From positions 186,001 through 250,000 of the forward strand of contig JARGOF010000001.1 of NCBI GenBank assembly GCA_029212415.1: a stretch of DNA of 64,000 nucleotides, written 5' to 3'. The position numbers and the translations under genes are program-made. Shown here in pieces: positions 8,855 to 17,591 of this stretch. The DNA comes from Rhizobiaceae bacterium (GTDB taxonomy: Bacteria > Pseudomonadota > Alphaproteobacteria > Rhizobiales > Rhizobiaceae). The notes beneath the pieces were generated by a model. It saw only the letters and a list, made by a program, of their open reading frames with translations, was not told the origin of the DNA and did not search any database. Every line of letters starts with the position of its first letter. Position 1 is the first letter of the stretch.

Positions 8855-10000
8855 ATGACTGATTTCAGAACTATGGGTGCTGCCATCATCGGCACCGGTT
8901 TTATCGGCACCGTCCACACTTGGGCTTTGCGCCGCCTCGGCGTGGATGTGCGCGGCGTTCTGGGATCAAGCCCGCAGCGCGGCGCAGAAGGCGCTGCCAC
9001 AATGGGGGTTGGTCATGCCTATGCCAGCCTCGATGAACTTCTGGCCGATGAAAGTGTCGATGTGGTGCATGTCACCTCGCCCAATTATCTGCACTACCCT
9101 CAGGTCAAGGCAATCCTGGCGGCTGGCAAACACGTGATTTGTGAAAAACCGCTGGCGATGACTGCGGCGCAATCGGCGGAGATGGTTGAACTTGCAAAGG
9201 CCAGTGGCCGGGTCTGCGCCGTCTGCTACAACATAAGGTTCTATCCGCTGAACCAGCACGCGCAGGGCATGGTCCGGGACGGCGATCTTGGTGATATACG
9301 GTTCATCACCGGTCACTATCATCAGGACTGGCTTGCCAAGTCGACAGACTGGAATTGGCGGCTGGAAACGGATGAGGGCGGAGCGCTGCGATCGGTCGGG
9401 GATATTGGTACCCATTGGATTGACCTGACCAGTTTTATCGCGGGACAGAAGGTCAGTTCCGTTCTTGCTGATCTGACGACATTCATTCCGACGCGTGAAA
9501 AACCGGTCGGCCCTGTTGCGACCTTTTCCCAGGCCACTGGCGACACGGAAACCCGCACCATAGAAACCGATGATGCGGCAATCATCATGCTGCGTTTTGA
9601 TGGCGGAGCCAAAGGTGTGATGTCTACCAGCCAGATCAATATGGGCCGCAAGAATTCGCTGCAATGGGATATCGCCGGGTCTCGGGCGTCTGCCGCGTGG
9701 GACAGCGAGACCCCTGATCATCTGTTCATCGGGCATCGTGATGCACCCAACCAGATCCTGCAGCGCGATGCGGCTTTGATGAATGCCACCGGTGCCGCCG
9801 CCGCCAGCCTGCCGGGCGGGCATGTGGAAGGTTTTGCCGACAGCTTCTTTGCACTGTTTCGGCAGGTCTATGCGGATGCGTCTGCGGGGCAGCGCTCAGC
9901 ATCCGCGACCTATGCAAGCTTTGATGATGGACACTATGAAATGCGTGTCTGTGATGCCGTTTTGAGCAGCGCCAAAAAGGGTGGCTGGGTCGATGTTTAG
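8855..10000 (+). CDS. Gfo/Idh/MocA-family oxidoreductase
   Basis: A 381-residue NAD(P)-dependent sugar dehydrogenase. The N-terminal Rossmann fold begins [17 protein letters not shown], and the conserved catalytic lysine lies in CEKPLAM (about residue 98). The C-terminal substrate domain carries [10 protein letters not shown], with the Asp and His that normally contact substrate, and an aromatic stretch [15 protein letters not shown]. Members often oxidise inositols, anhydrosugars or the C3 of glycosides. The next gene, a TIM-barrel isomerase, and the ABC importer support a sugar or glycoside substrate. The exact compound is not readable. Confidence 0.88.
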   Translation: MTDFRTMGAAIIGTGFIGTVHTWALRRLGVDVRGVLGSSPQRGAEGAATMGVGHAYASLDELLADESVDVVHVTSPNYLHYPQVKAILAAGKHVICEKPLAMTAAQSAEMVELAKASGRVCAVCYNIRFYPLNQHAQGMVRDGDLGDIRFITGHYHQDWLAKSTDWNWRLETDEGGALRSVGDIGTHWIDLTSFIAGQKVSSVLADLTTFIPTREKPVGPVATFSQATGDTETRTIETDDAAIIMLRFDGGAKGVMSTSQINMGRKNSLQWDIAGSRASAAWDSETPDHLFIGHRDAPNQILQRDAALMNATGAAAASLPGGHVEGFADSFFALFRQVYADASAGQRSASATYASFDDGHYEMRVCDAVLSSAKKGGWVDV

Positions 10001-10012
10001 GAGATAAATCAG

Positions 10013-10924
10013 ATGAAACTGGGATTGCTGACCGCACCTTTTGAGGACACAGACCTAATGGACGTGGCCGACTGGACTGCCGCAAATGGCATGTCGGCGC
10101 TTGAGGTCGCGTGCTGGCCTGCGTCCGGCGGGGAGAAACGCCGCTATGCCGGAACAAGCCATATCAACGTCGAGGGTCTGACGCGCGCGCAGGGCAGCGA
10201 GATCATCGGTGCATTGGCAGACAAGGGCATCAGTATTTCCGCTCTGGGCTATTACCCCAACCCGCTGCATGCGGAGGCAGATCACCGTGATGCGGTGATC
10301 GCGCATCTGAAAAAAGTGATTACGGCGGCCGGTTTGATGGGTGTGAAGGTGGTCAACACCTTTGTCGGCGGGGATCGGGCATTGACCGTTGATGACAACT
10401 GGACCCGTGCCACGGCTATTTTTCCCGATATCGTCAAACATGCGGCCGACAGCGGTGTGACGCTGGCCTTTGAAAACTGCCCGATGATCTTTTCAAACGA
10501 TGAATGGCCAGGCGGTCATAACATCGCCTATAGTCCTCTCATCTGGCGGCGTATTTTCGAAACCTGGGATGGGGTCGGCATGAATTTTGATCCCTCGCAT
10601 CTGGTGCTTCAGATGATCGATCAGGGGCGGTTTATTCGCGAATTCGGTGCCCGTTTTGCTCATGTTCACGCCAAAGATCTGATGATCGATCGTGATGGAC
10701 TTTATGAGCGGGGCATATTGTCGGCAGGTATGGGGTGGCAGGTGCCGCGCCTTTGTGGTTTGGGTGATGTCGATTGGAGCGATTTCTTTGGTCAGCTTTA
10801 CCGCGTTGGTTATGACGGCCCGATCATCATTGAACACGAAGACCGCGATTTTGAAGGGACTGATGAAAAAATCAAACGGGGCTTCTGCCTCGCCCGCGAC
10901 ATTCTGAGCCCCTACATCAAATAG
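10013..10924 (+). CDS. Sugar phosphate isomerase/epimerase family TIM-barrel protein
   Basis: A 303-residue xylose-isomerase-like TIM barrel (AP_endonuc_2 superfamily). Likely metal ligands are the Glu in AFENCPM (about 161), the Asp/His in MNFDPSHL, the His in HVHAKDL, and the Glu in IIEHED near the C-terminus. Such proteins act as epimerases, isomerases, dehydratases, or as 3-keto-glycoside hydrolases/eliminases when paired with Gfo/Idh/MocA dehydrogenases, as here. It lies 12 nt behind the dehydrogenase gene with an AGGAGA-like ribosome site, inside the LacI-controlled operon. Confidence 0.85.
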   Translation: MKLGLLTAPFEDTDLMDVADWTAANGMSALEVACWPASGGEKRRYAGTSHINVEGLTRAQGSEIIGALADKGISISALGYYPNPLHAEADHRDAVIAHLKKVITAAGLMGVKVVNTFVGGDRALTVDDNWTRATAIFPDIVKHAADSGVTLAFENCPMIFSNDEWPGGHNIAYSPLIWRRIFETWDGVGMNFDPSHLVLQMIDQGRFIREFGARFAHVHAKDLMIDRDGLYERGILSAGMGWQVPRLCGLGDVDWSDFFGQLYRVGYDGPIIIEHEDRDFEGTDEKIKRGFCLARDILSPYIK

Positions 10925-10967
10925 GGGCAGAATAAACTGCAAGATTAACCCAAACGGAGGAAGAACC

Positions 10968-11999
10968 ATGAGGAAATTACTAACACAGGTTGCAGCGGTC
11001 GCGTTGTTGGCCGGCGGCTTTGTCGGTTCGGCAATGGCTGCTGATGGCTATACAATCGGGATTTCCAATACCGTCCAGGGCAATGGATGGCGCGAGGAAA
11101 TGGTCTGCGCAATGAAAGCGCAGGCGCTGGTATCGGGCAAGGTCGACAGCCTGAATATTGCGCATCGCAATACCGATGCGACTGGCCAGTTGGAAGATAT
11201 GCGCAACCTGATCCAGGCGGGCGTGGATGCCATCGTTCTCAACCCGTCCAACTCTGACGGCGTGAACGCCGCCATTGAAGAAGCCATCGCTGCAGGCATT
11301 GTTGTTGTGGCAGTCGATCAGGCGGTTTCTGCTGAAGGGGCCTATGTGCTTTCCAACAATCAGGAAGAATATGCCTATCTTGGCGCCAAATGGCTGTTCG
11401 AGCAGCTCGGCGGTTCGGGCAGTGTGGTCTACATGCGCGGGGCTGCCGGTGCAGGGGCAGACAATGACCGCGATACCGGTTTCAAACGCGCAATGGAAGA
11501 ATACCCCGACATCAAGATCGTGCATGAAGTCTTTACCGGCTGGCAGCAGGATCAGGGCAAGCAGCAGATCCTTGATTACCTGTCGACCGGTTTGCCGGTG
11601 GATGGTGTCTGGACCAGCGGGATCGACAATGTGATCGTCGATGCATTTATCGAATCCGATGTGCCGCTTGTTCCCATTGTTGGCGCCGATAACGCCGGTT
11701 TTGTCGGGCAATTGGCCACAGTGGAAGGCTTCACTGGCGCCGCTGTCACCAACCCCGGTTCAATCGGTGGTGCGGGCGTGACACTGGCGCTGCAGATCCT
11801 TGATGGCAAAATGCCGGAGAGCAATACCGTGCTTGTTGACCCGTCGATCTGGGCCAACAATGATCCCGAAGGCAAGGCTTTGATCGCCGCTGCCCAAAAC
11901 CCCAACCTTGATCCTGAATGGCCCGTTTCGGTGCAGATTCCCGGTTGGACAGACTATTCGATGGATGAAATTATCGCCTGCAAAGGTCCAGGCGAATAA
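10968..11999 (+). CDS. Sugar ABC transporter periplasmic binding protein (ribose type)
   Basis: A 343-residue exported protein. The signal peptide is residues 1-24 (MRKLL, hydrophobic core, SAMA cleavage site). The mature part is a type I periplasmic binding fold of the RbsB class (DGYTIGISNTVQGNGWREEM; AGVDAIVLNPSNSDGVNAAI; VVVAVDQAV). A GGAGG lies 8 nt before the ATG. It captures the operon's sugar in the periplasm for the ATPase and two permeases encoded next. A strong hairpin just after its stop (12008-12031) may stabilise its mRNA relative to downstream genes. Confidence 0.92.
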   Translation: MRKLLTQVAAVALLAGGFVGSAMAADGYTIGISNTVQGNGWREEMVCAMKAQALVSGKVDSLNIAHRNTDATGQLEDMRNLIQAGVDAIVLNPSNSDGVNAAIEEAIAAGIVVVAVDQAVSAEGAYVLSNNQEEYAYLGAKWLFEQLGGSGSVVYMRGAAGAGADNDRDTGFKRAMEEYPDIKIVHEVFTGWQQDQGKQQILDYLSTGLPVDGVWTSGIDNVIVDAFIESDVPLVPIVGADNAGFVGQLATVEGFTGAAVTNPGSIGGAGVTLALQILDGKMPESNTVLVDPSIWANNDPEGKALIAAAQNPNLDPEWPVSVQIPGWTDYSMDEIIACKGPGE

Positions 12000-12007
12000 G
12001 ACAGTCT

Positions 12008-12031
12008 GGGCCCCGGCATTGGTCGGGGCCC
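12008..12031 (+). terminator. Intercistronic hairpin after binding-protein gene
   Basis: An exact 8-bp stem: GGGCCCCG (12008-12015) pairs with CGGGGCCC (12024-12031) around an 8-nt loop. No T-run follows, so it is more likely a partial terminator or a 3' mRNA stabiliser. Such elements are common between binding-protein and downstream transporter genes. Confidence 0.5.
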
Positions 12032-12054
12032 ATTCCTACCGGGCAGAGGCATGT

Positions 12055-13554
12055 ATGACGGATCAGCAGGCACAAACGCCGCTTTTGGATGCGAAGGGCG
12101 TTTCAAAACGTTTTGGCGCAGTTGTGGCACTCGAGGACGCGTCGCTGACCATTTCGGCGGGGCAGATTGTTGCCTTGATGGGGGCAAACGGGGCTGGCAA
12201 ATCGACCTTTGTCAAGATCCTGACCGGCGCTCTGAAGCCGGACACCGGACACGTGCGTATCCGCGGTACTGAACGCCGGGTGGGATCACCGGCTGAGGCG
12301 CGGCGTTCCGGCCTTGTGCCGGTCTACCAGGAACCATCGCTGATTCCTGATCTGAGCATTGCGGATAATCTGCGCCTTGGGGACACGCCGGTGGCCGATT
12401 TTCAGCACTGGGTCCACGAACTTGGCATTGATGGTTTGCACCTGGACGACATGATCAGCGCACTGCCTCTTGCGACCCTGCGCATTCTTGATCTGGCACG
12501 TGCGCTGGCCGTTAAACCGGACGTGTTACTGCTTGATGAAATGACCGCGGCACTGCCCACTGACCTTGTGGAAAAGGTGCTGGACACCGTGCGCAAACAG
12601 GCGGATGCAGGCCAGTCCGTCATCTATATTTCACATCGTTTTTCCGAAATCGCCGAGATTTGCGACAGGGCCACTGTGCTGCGGGATGGTGCAACGGTCG
12701 GTGATCTGCCGATCACGCCCGGCGTTGAGGAAAAAGTCGTTGAGTTGATGCTGGGGGCTGTTCTGGACAAGGATCCGACACGCACCAGCACTGCCGCGCA
12801 CTGCCCCGAAGGCATGCCGCGTGTCACGGTTCGCAATCTGGCCGCAGGGACAAAACTGCAGGATGTCTCGCTTGATCTTTACAGGGGGGAAGTGCTGGGT
12901 GTCGTGGCACTGGAGGGGCAGGGACAGGATCAGCTGTTTGACGTTCTTGCCGGCATGGACAGTCCCACCGCCGGCACGATCGCGCTGGACGGCAAGACCG
13001 TCAGTTTCAACCATCCTGCTGATGCAATTGCGGCGGGTCTGTCCTTTGTGCCGGGCGACCGGGCAGACGGACTTTTGATGGAACGATCCGTGCATGAAAA
13101 CATCGCACTCCCGCAACTCGCTCGTTTTGCCAAATGGGGGGCAATCGGCATGAAGAAAGAGGCTGCGACGGTCAAAAAAGCCATCGACCGGCTGCAAATT
13201 GATACCCGTGCCCAGGGCGAAGTGCAGCGCCTGTCGGGCGGCAACCAGCAAAAGGTGACCATCGGACGCTGGATCGCCGCAGGCGTGGATACGCTTTTGC
13301 TGTTTGATCCGACCCGCGGCATCGACGTGCGGACAAAACGCCAGATCTACCTGCTGGTGCGCGAACTGGCCGAACAGGGCGCCGCAGTCCTCTATTATAC
13401 CTCAGAGTTGGCTGAAGTGCCTGCGGCCTGCGACCGGGCCGTGGTAATTTTCAACGGCAAAGTCGTCGACGTCATCGAGGCGGCAGATGCTGATGAACAG
13501 ACTTTGATGCGTGCGGCCTATGGCCTGACTGCATCTGCGGCGGTCTCCGCATGA
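12055..13554 (+). CDS. Sugar ABC transporter ATP-binding protein (two nucleotide-binding domains)
   Basis: A 499-residue tandem ABC ATPase of the RbsA/MglA/XylG type. Domain 1 has Walker A GANGAGKST and the Walker B region VLLLDEMTAAL; its signature (SALPLATLRILDLARAL) is diverged from LSGGQ. Domain 2 lacks a canonical Walker A (ALEGQGQDQLFDVL), as is usual for this class, but has a good signature LSGGNQQKVTIGRW and DPTRGIDV. I start at ATG 12055, after AGAGG; the open frame extends upstream into the binding-protein gene but that part is not protein-like. The stop overlaps the next permease by 4 nt. Confidence 0.92.
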   Translation: MTDQQAQTPLLDAKGVSKRFGAVVALEDASLTISAGQIVALMGANGAGKSTFVKILTGALKPDTGHVRIRGTERRVGSPAEARRSGLVPVYQEPSLIPDLSIADNLRLGDTPVADFQHWVHELGIDGLHLDDMISALPLATLRILDLARALAVKPDVLLLDEMTAALPTDLVEKVLDTVRKQADAGQSVIYISHRFSEIAEICDRATVLRDGATVGDLPITPGVEEKVVELMLGAVLDKDPTRTSTAAHCPEGMPRVTVRNLAAGTKLQDVSLDLYRGEVLGVVALEGQGQDQLFDVLAGMDSPTAGTIALDGKTVSFNHPADAIAAGLSFVPGDRADGLLMERSVHENIALPQLARFAKWGAIGMKKEAATVKKAIDRLQIDTRAQGEVQRLSGGNQQKVTIGRWIAAGVDTLLLFDPTRGIDVRTKRQIYLLVRELAEQGAAVLYYTSELAEVPAACDRAVVIFNGKVVDVIEAADADEQTLMRAAYGLTASAAVSA

Positions 13555-14501
13555 CCCGGCAGTTTTTACGGCACGGATGGACCGCTGGGCTGCTGGCCAT
13601 TCTTGCGCTGTTGTTCGTCTTTACCAAGATCATCCAGCCCGATTTTGGCACGTCCGGGCTGGATTCATTGTCGCGTGCAATGTTGCCCTTTGCCTTTGCC
13701 ACAGCGGCGATGGCCGTGGTCGTTATCGCCGGCGGTATTGATCTGTCGGTGGCCTCCATGATGGCTGTTGCAGGCGTCACGGCCGCTGTCCTGATGGACG
13801 GCGCCGGAGACGGAATGACGGCTGTTGCGGTTGTCATTGTGCTTTTGGTCGGTTTGACGATGGGGGCGATCAATGGCGCGCTGATCGTCATCACTCGGGT
13901 GCCGGATATCGTTGTAACGCTGGCCATGCTTTATGTCTGGGAAGGCGTGGCGTTATTGATCCTTAATGGGCCTGGCGGTTCCGCCACACCCTGGCTGCGC
14001 GAGCTGATCGTTGGTCCATTTATTGTTCCCTGGTTGCCGCGCTCGCTGGTGTTCCTTGCGGTCTGTCTGGTGGCTGTCTGGGTTCCATTGAAGCGGTCGA
14101 AACTCGGTCTGTCGATCTATGCCATTGGCAGCAATGATCTTGCCGCCTATCGATCAGGTGTTTCTGTCGGGCGGACGCGCATTGCGGCCTATGCGGTTTG
14201 CGGTCTCTTCGCAGCGATCGGCGGCCTGACGCTGACCATGAGCACCGGCAATGGAGAGCCTATTCCCGGTCCCTACCTGATGGCAAGCGTTGCAGCTGTT
14301 GTTTTGGGCGGGGTTGTGTTGGGCGGCGGCAAGGGTGCGCTGTTGGGGCCGATCATTGCCGTGATCATTCTGCGACTGGTGCGCATGGACCTCACGCTGC
14401 TATCGGTTGATCCCAATGTGACAACCATCGTGGAAGGCACCATCATGGTGGTCGTGGTGATGTTTGGCGGCGTGCTCGCCTATCGGGGGAGGCATAAATG
14501 A
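13551..14501 (+). CDS. Sugar ABC transporter permease
   Basis: A 316-residue BPD_transp_2 family inner-membrane permease (RbsC-like) with about 8-10 hydrophobic segments. It carries the family motifs VVIAGGIDLSVASMMAVAG (about 60-78), GAINGALIVITRVPDIVVTL, and, in the cytoplasmic coupling region, YAIGSNDLAAYRSGV. It overlaps the ATPase gene by 4 nt and the second permease by 4 nt. Two different permeases with a single two-domain ATPase suggest a heterodimeric channel. Confidence 0.9.
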   Translation: MTRQFLRHGWTAGLLAILALLFVFTKIIQPDFGTSGLDSLSRAMLPFAFATAAMAVVVIAGGIDLSVASMMAVAGVTAAVLMDGAGDGMTAVAVVIVLLVGLTMGAINGALIVITRVPDIVVTLAMLYVWEGVALLILNGPGGSATPWLRELIVGPFIVPWLPRSLVFLAVCLVAVWVPLKRSKLGLSIYAIGSNDLAAYRSGVSVGRTRIAAYAVCGLFAAIGGLTLTMSTGNGEPIPGPYLMASVAAVVLGGVVLGGGKGALLGPIIAVIILRLVRMDLTLLSVDPNVTTIVEGTIMVVVVMFGGVLAYRGRHK

Positions 14502-15469
14502 CGTCTGAGACCACAATGTTCAAGTCAGTCGGGCGGTTCATCGGCAACAATCCGTTGGTCCCGCTGTTGATCCTGCTGCTGGTGCTTGTCGGCGTGCTCG
14601 AATTCATGCGTCCGGGTATCGTGAATGAGCGGTGGATTGGAAACACCATCAAGTTCGCCATCCCGCTGGCGATGCTTGCAGCCTGCCAGACGTTGACGAT
14701 GCTGACGGGCGGGATCGATTTGTCGGCAGCCGTTGCGGCCACGATCAGTGCCTTTGTGATGGCAACGCAAGTCCCCATCGTTGGTGTCCCGCTGGCCATC
14801 TGCATCGGTCTCATACCGGCGATCATGATCGGTATGGTCAATGGTTTTGGTGTGGCGGTGTGCCGGGTTCACCCGCTGATCATGACGTTGGGCACCGGGT
14901 TGATTGCCACCGGGTGTCTGCAAGTCTACCAGCGCTTCGTGATTGCCAGTGGCTCGGTTATTCCTGACGGGCTGGCATGGCTAGGCACCGGGCGCACATG
15001 GGGTTTGCCCAACGCACTCATACTTTTTGTGCCGATTGCAATCCTGATTATCTGGGCGCAACGACGCACCGGATTCGGGCGGCTGCTTTACGCCCTGGGG
15101 TCAAATGAGACCGCATCACGGATTTCAGGCGTACGCTCGTGGCAGGTTTTTCTGGCGCTCTACATGTTGTCCGGGCTGATCGCCGGCGTCACCGGCCTGC
15201 TTTATGTCGGTCTGATCAAGGCACCTTCTCTCAGCCTGGTAAACCCGCTATTGTTGCCATCGGTTGCGGCGGCGGTGATTGGCGGCACCTCCATTTTCGG
15301 CGGGCGTGGCGGCTATTCCGGGACGATCCTTGGCGCATTGATATTGACGGTGCTGGGCACCTTGCTGACGCTGCTGCAGATGCCAGAAGGGCTGCGGCGG
15401 ATATTGTTTGGCCTGATCATCCTGACCGTTACAACGACCTACATCCGGCTGACAGAACAAAGTCGTTAG
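14498..15469 (+). CDS. Sugar ABC transporter permease
   Basis: A 323-residue second BPD_transp_2 permease with the paralogous landmarks LTGGIDLSAAVAATISAF, GMVNGFGVAVCRVHPLIMTL, YALGSNETASRISGV and GGTSIFGGRGGYSGTILGAL. It is translationally coupled (ATGA) to the first permease, with which it probably forms the translocation pore. The next gene begins 9 nt downstream. Confidence 0.9.
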   Translation: MTSETTMFKSVGRFIGNNPLVPLLILLLVLVGVLEFMRPGIVNERWIGNTIKFAIPLAMLAACQTLTMLTGGIDLSAAVAATISAFVMATQVPIVGVPLAICIGLIPAIMIGMVNGFGVAVCRVHPLIMTLGTGLIATGCLQVYQRFVIASGSVIPDGLAWLGTGRTWGLPNALILFVPIAILIIWAQRRTGFGRLLYALGSNETASRISGVRSWQVFLALYMLSGLIAGVTGLLYVGLIKAPSLSLVNPLLLPSVAAAVIGGTSIFGGRGGYSGTILGALILTVLGTLLTLLQMPEGLRRILFGLIILTVTTTYIRLTEQSR

Positions 15470-15477
15470 GAAATAAA

Positions 15478-16554
15478 ATGGCGAAATACAGGGTTGTCGG
15501 TATCAGCTTTGACCATATGCATATGGGAGATCTGCTGCGCATGGTTCATGACCATTCCGACGCTGAAATTGCCGGAATTTATGATCCGGATCCAAAACAA
15601 ATGGCAAGCGCGATTGAAAATTTCGCGATACCGGCAGACCGTGTCTTTACCGATTTTGACGCGTGTATGTCGGCCACACAGCCGGATCTGGCTATCCTTT
15701 GTGCTGCGACTGCAGATCACGCCGATTACACGGAACGTCTGGCCGCTTACAACACAAACGTCTTCGTCGAAAAACCCTTTGCCGGGTCAATTGCGGATGC
15801 ACGGCGGATGTTGGCCGCAATGGACGGCACCGGCAAGCTGATGGCGATCAATTGGCCATTGGCCTGGGTGGAAAGCCATCTGACAGCCAAACGGCTGATT
15901 GATGAAGGCATGATTGGCGACCTGATCGAGGTACACTTCTACGACGGCAACCGCGGACCGCTTTATCATCTGGCCGACAAGGTTGAGGTGAGCGCTGACG
16001 AAGTCGAGCGGCAAAAGCCGGATAGCTGGTGGTACAAAAAGGCATCGGGTGGCGGCAGTCTGCTGGATTACCTTGGCTATGGTGCCACGCTGGGCACCTG
16101 GTACATGGATGGTGCGGCGCCTCTGGAGGTTACATCCGTCATAGATGAGGTGCCGGGGATTGAAGTCGATCAGCACTCCATCACCATATGCCGTTACGCC
16201 CGGGGACTTTCAAAAATGGAAACCCGCTGGGGCACCTTCACAGATCCATGGATGATTCAGCCACAGCCGACCTGCGGATTTGCCTTTGTCGGCACCCAGG
16301 GCACCATTGCCAGCCCTGACTACGCCGATCATGTGACGGTTCAGACGCGGACAGAACCGACACCAAGGCCGGTGCCTGTCGACCGGCTGCCGCAAGGGCG
16401 GCGCAATGCAATTGAATACGTCCTGCATTGCATAGGAACCGGCGCGCCTGTCACTGGCCCTCTGGATCCCGCGATCAGTCTTGTCGGCCAGCGGATTGTG
16501 GACACGGCAGCACGTTCCGCCATGGAGAAACGCACCCTGGCCCTGCTTCCATGA
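15478..16554 (+). CDS. Gfo/Idh/MocA-family oxidoreductase
   Basis: A 358-residue second dehydrogenase of this superfamily, starting AKYRVVGISFDHMHMGDLLRM. The Rossmann motif is GISFDHMH rather than GxGxxG, which is atypical. The catalytic lysine lies in FVEKPFAGS (about residue 98). The central region carries SWWYKKASGGGSLLDYLGYG, where the usual D-x-x-x-H is replaced by D-Y-L-G-Y, so substrate handling may differ. The ATG at 15478 is used; the open frame upstream overlaps the permease and is not protein-like. It is the last gene of the operon and may reduce a keto-sugar or act on a derivative of the first dehydrogenase's product (inference). Confidence 0.85.
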   Translation: MAKYRVVGISFDHMHMGDLLRMVHDHSDAEIAGIYDPDPKQMASAIENFAIPADRVFTDFDACMSATQPDLAILCAATADHADYTERLAAYNTNVFVEKPFAGSIADARRMLAAMDGTGKLMAINWPLAWVESHLTAKRLIDEGMIGDLIEVHFYDGNRGPLYHLADKVEVSADEVERQKPDSWWYKKASGGGSLLDYLGYGATLGTWYMDGAAPLEVTSVIDEVPGIEVDQHSITICRYARGLSKMETRWGTFTDPWMIQPQPTCGFAFVGTQGTIASPDYADHVTVQTRTEPTPRPVPVDRLPQGRRNAIEYVLHCIGTGAPVTGPLDPAISLVGQRIVDTAARSAMEKRTLALLP

Positions 16555-16605
16555 GCCGGCGCTGACCGGTGCAGGCGGTATGGCAGGACCCATTGCCAGG
16601 ACGTT

Positions 16606-17499
16606 TCAAAGATTCAAATCATCAGAGAGTTCGACGACCAGATCGCGAAACAGGCGGGCGCGATCTGATTTCCAGCGGGAATCGGGCAGAACGATTTGTA
16701 TGGGTAGCGAGGGAACGGAATAGTCGGGCAGAACCTCGACAAGCCTGCCTTCCTCAATGGGTTTGCGGGCGCACCAACTGGGCAATATGGCAAAGCCCAG
16801 TCCCTCAAGTGTCGCTTCGGTCATGACATCGGCTTCATCACAGATGATGCTCGGGTTGATCAACACCACATGGCGCCCGGTTTCGGATTCAAACACCCAT
16901 TGGTTCTGGGGCGTCAGCCGCGCATAGGAAATGCAGGGCAGCCCGGCCAGGTGCTCGGGCAGCAGCGGTGGCGGGTTTTTCCGGAAGAGTTCGGGAGAGG
17001 CCACCAGCAGGCGTTTCACCGACCCGATGCGGCGGGCGATCAAGGCACTTGAACTGAGGCTGCCGATGCGAAGCGCCAGTTCCGTTCCCGTTCCCACCAG
17101 GTCGACATAGTCCTCTGAACAATGGATATCGAGCCGCACATCGGGATACCGCCTGCGATATTCAGTGAAGATTTTGCTGAAATAATTGCGGCCAAAGGAG
17201 GTTGGTACAGCGATGCGCAATGTGCCGGTGGGAAGCGGTGGTGAGGGGGCCTCATGGGCCATCACATTGTCATAGGCGGAGAGAATTTCCCTTGCCACCT
17301 TCAAGATGCCCTCTGCCTCAGATGTCGGCCGCAAAGCGCGGGTGCTGCGCACAAAAAGCTGGGTGCGGAACTCGTTTTCCAGCAGTGCGATGCGCTTGCT
17401 GACGGCTGGTTGGCCGATTTCCAGTTGTTCGGCGACCAGTGAAAAACTGCCGGTTTCCATGACCCGAACGAAAGTCCTGAGCAAGTCGATGCGATCCAT
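16606..17499 (-). CDS. LysR-family transcriptional regulator
   Basis: A 297-residue LysR protein with an N-terminal winged helix (DLLRTFVRVMETGSFSLVAE, recognition around QPAVSKRIALLE) and a C-terminal periplasmic-binding-like effector domain (TLRIAVPTSFGRNYF onward). It diverges from the StyA-like monooxygenase operon, 92 nt away, and probably activates it in response to an aromatic substrate or product. Its closest look-alikes are regulators of the CrgA/AaeR type. Autoregulation is likely from the shared intergenic region. Confidence 0.88.
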   Translation of the reverse strand: MDRIDLLRTFVRVMETGSFSLVAEQLEIGQPAVSKRIALLENEFRTQLFVRSTRALRPTSEAEGILKVAREILSAYDNVMAHEAPSPPLPTGTLRIAVPTSFGRNYFSKIFTEYRRRYPDVRLDIHCSEDYVDLVGTGTELALRIGSLSSSALIARRIGSVKRLLVASPELFRKNPPPLLPEHLAGLPCISYARLTPQNQWVFESETGRHVVLINPSIICDEADVMTEATLEGLGFAILPSWCARKPIEEGRLVEVLPDYSVPSLPIQIVLPDSRWKSDRARLFRDLVVELSDDLNL

Positions 17500-17512
17500 G
17501 TATTCCCATCCG

Positions 17513-17527
17513 GAATAAGTTCTATTC
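17513..17527. promoter_or_regulatory. Candidate LysR-type binding site
   Basis: GAATA (17513-17517) and TATTC (17523-17527) form a 15-nt interrupted palindrome between the LysR gene and the divergent monooxygenase operon, the usual place and form of a LysR box. A TTGACA hexamer (17528-17533) follows immediately, facing the monooxygenase gene. Confidence 0.45.
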
Positions 17528-17548
17528 TTGACATTCCATATACAGGTT

Positions 17549-17563
17549 TAGACCTCCGGTCTA
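17549..17563. promoter_or_regulatory. Inverted repeat TAGACC-TCC-GGTCTA
   Basis: A perfect 6-bp dyad with 3-nt spacer lies just downstream of the TTGACA element and 29 nt before the monooxygenase start. The half-sites resemble TAGACC/GGTCTA boxes bound by NemR- and LmrA-like TetR repressors, but no TetR gene adjoins it. Function is inferred. Confidence 0.45.
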
Positions 17564-17591
17564 TGCTTTCAAAAAATGAAGGAGGGAACCC

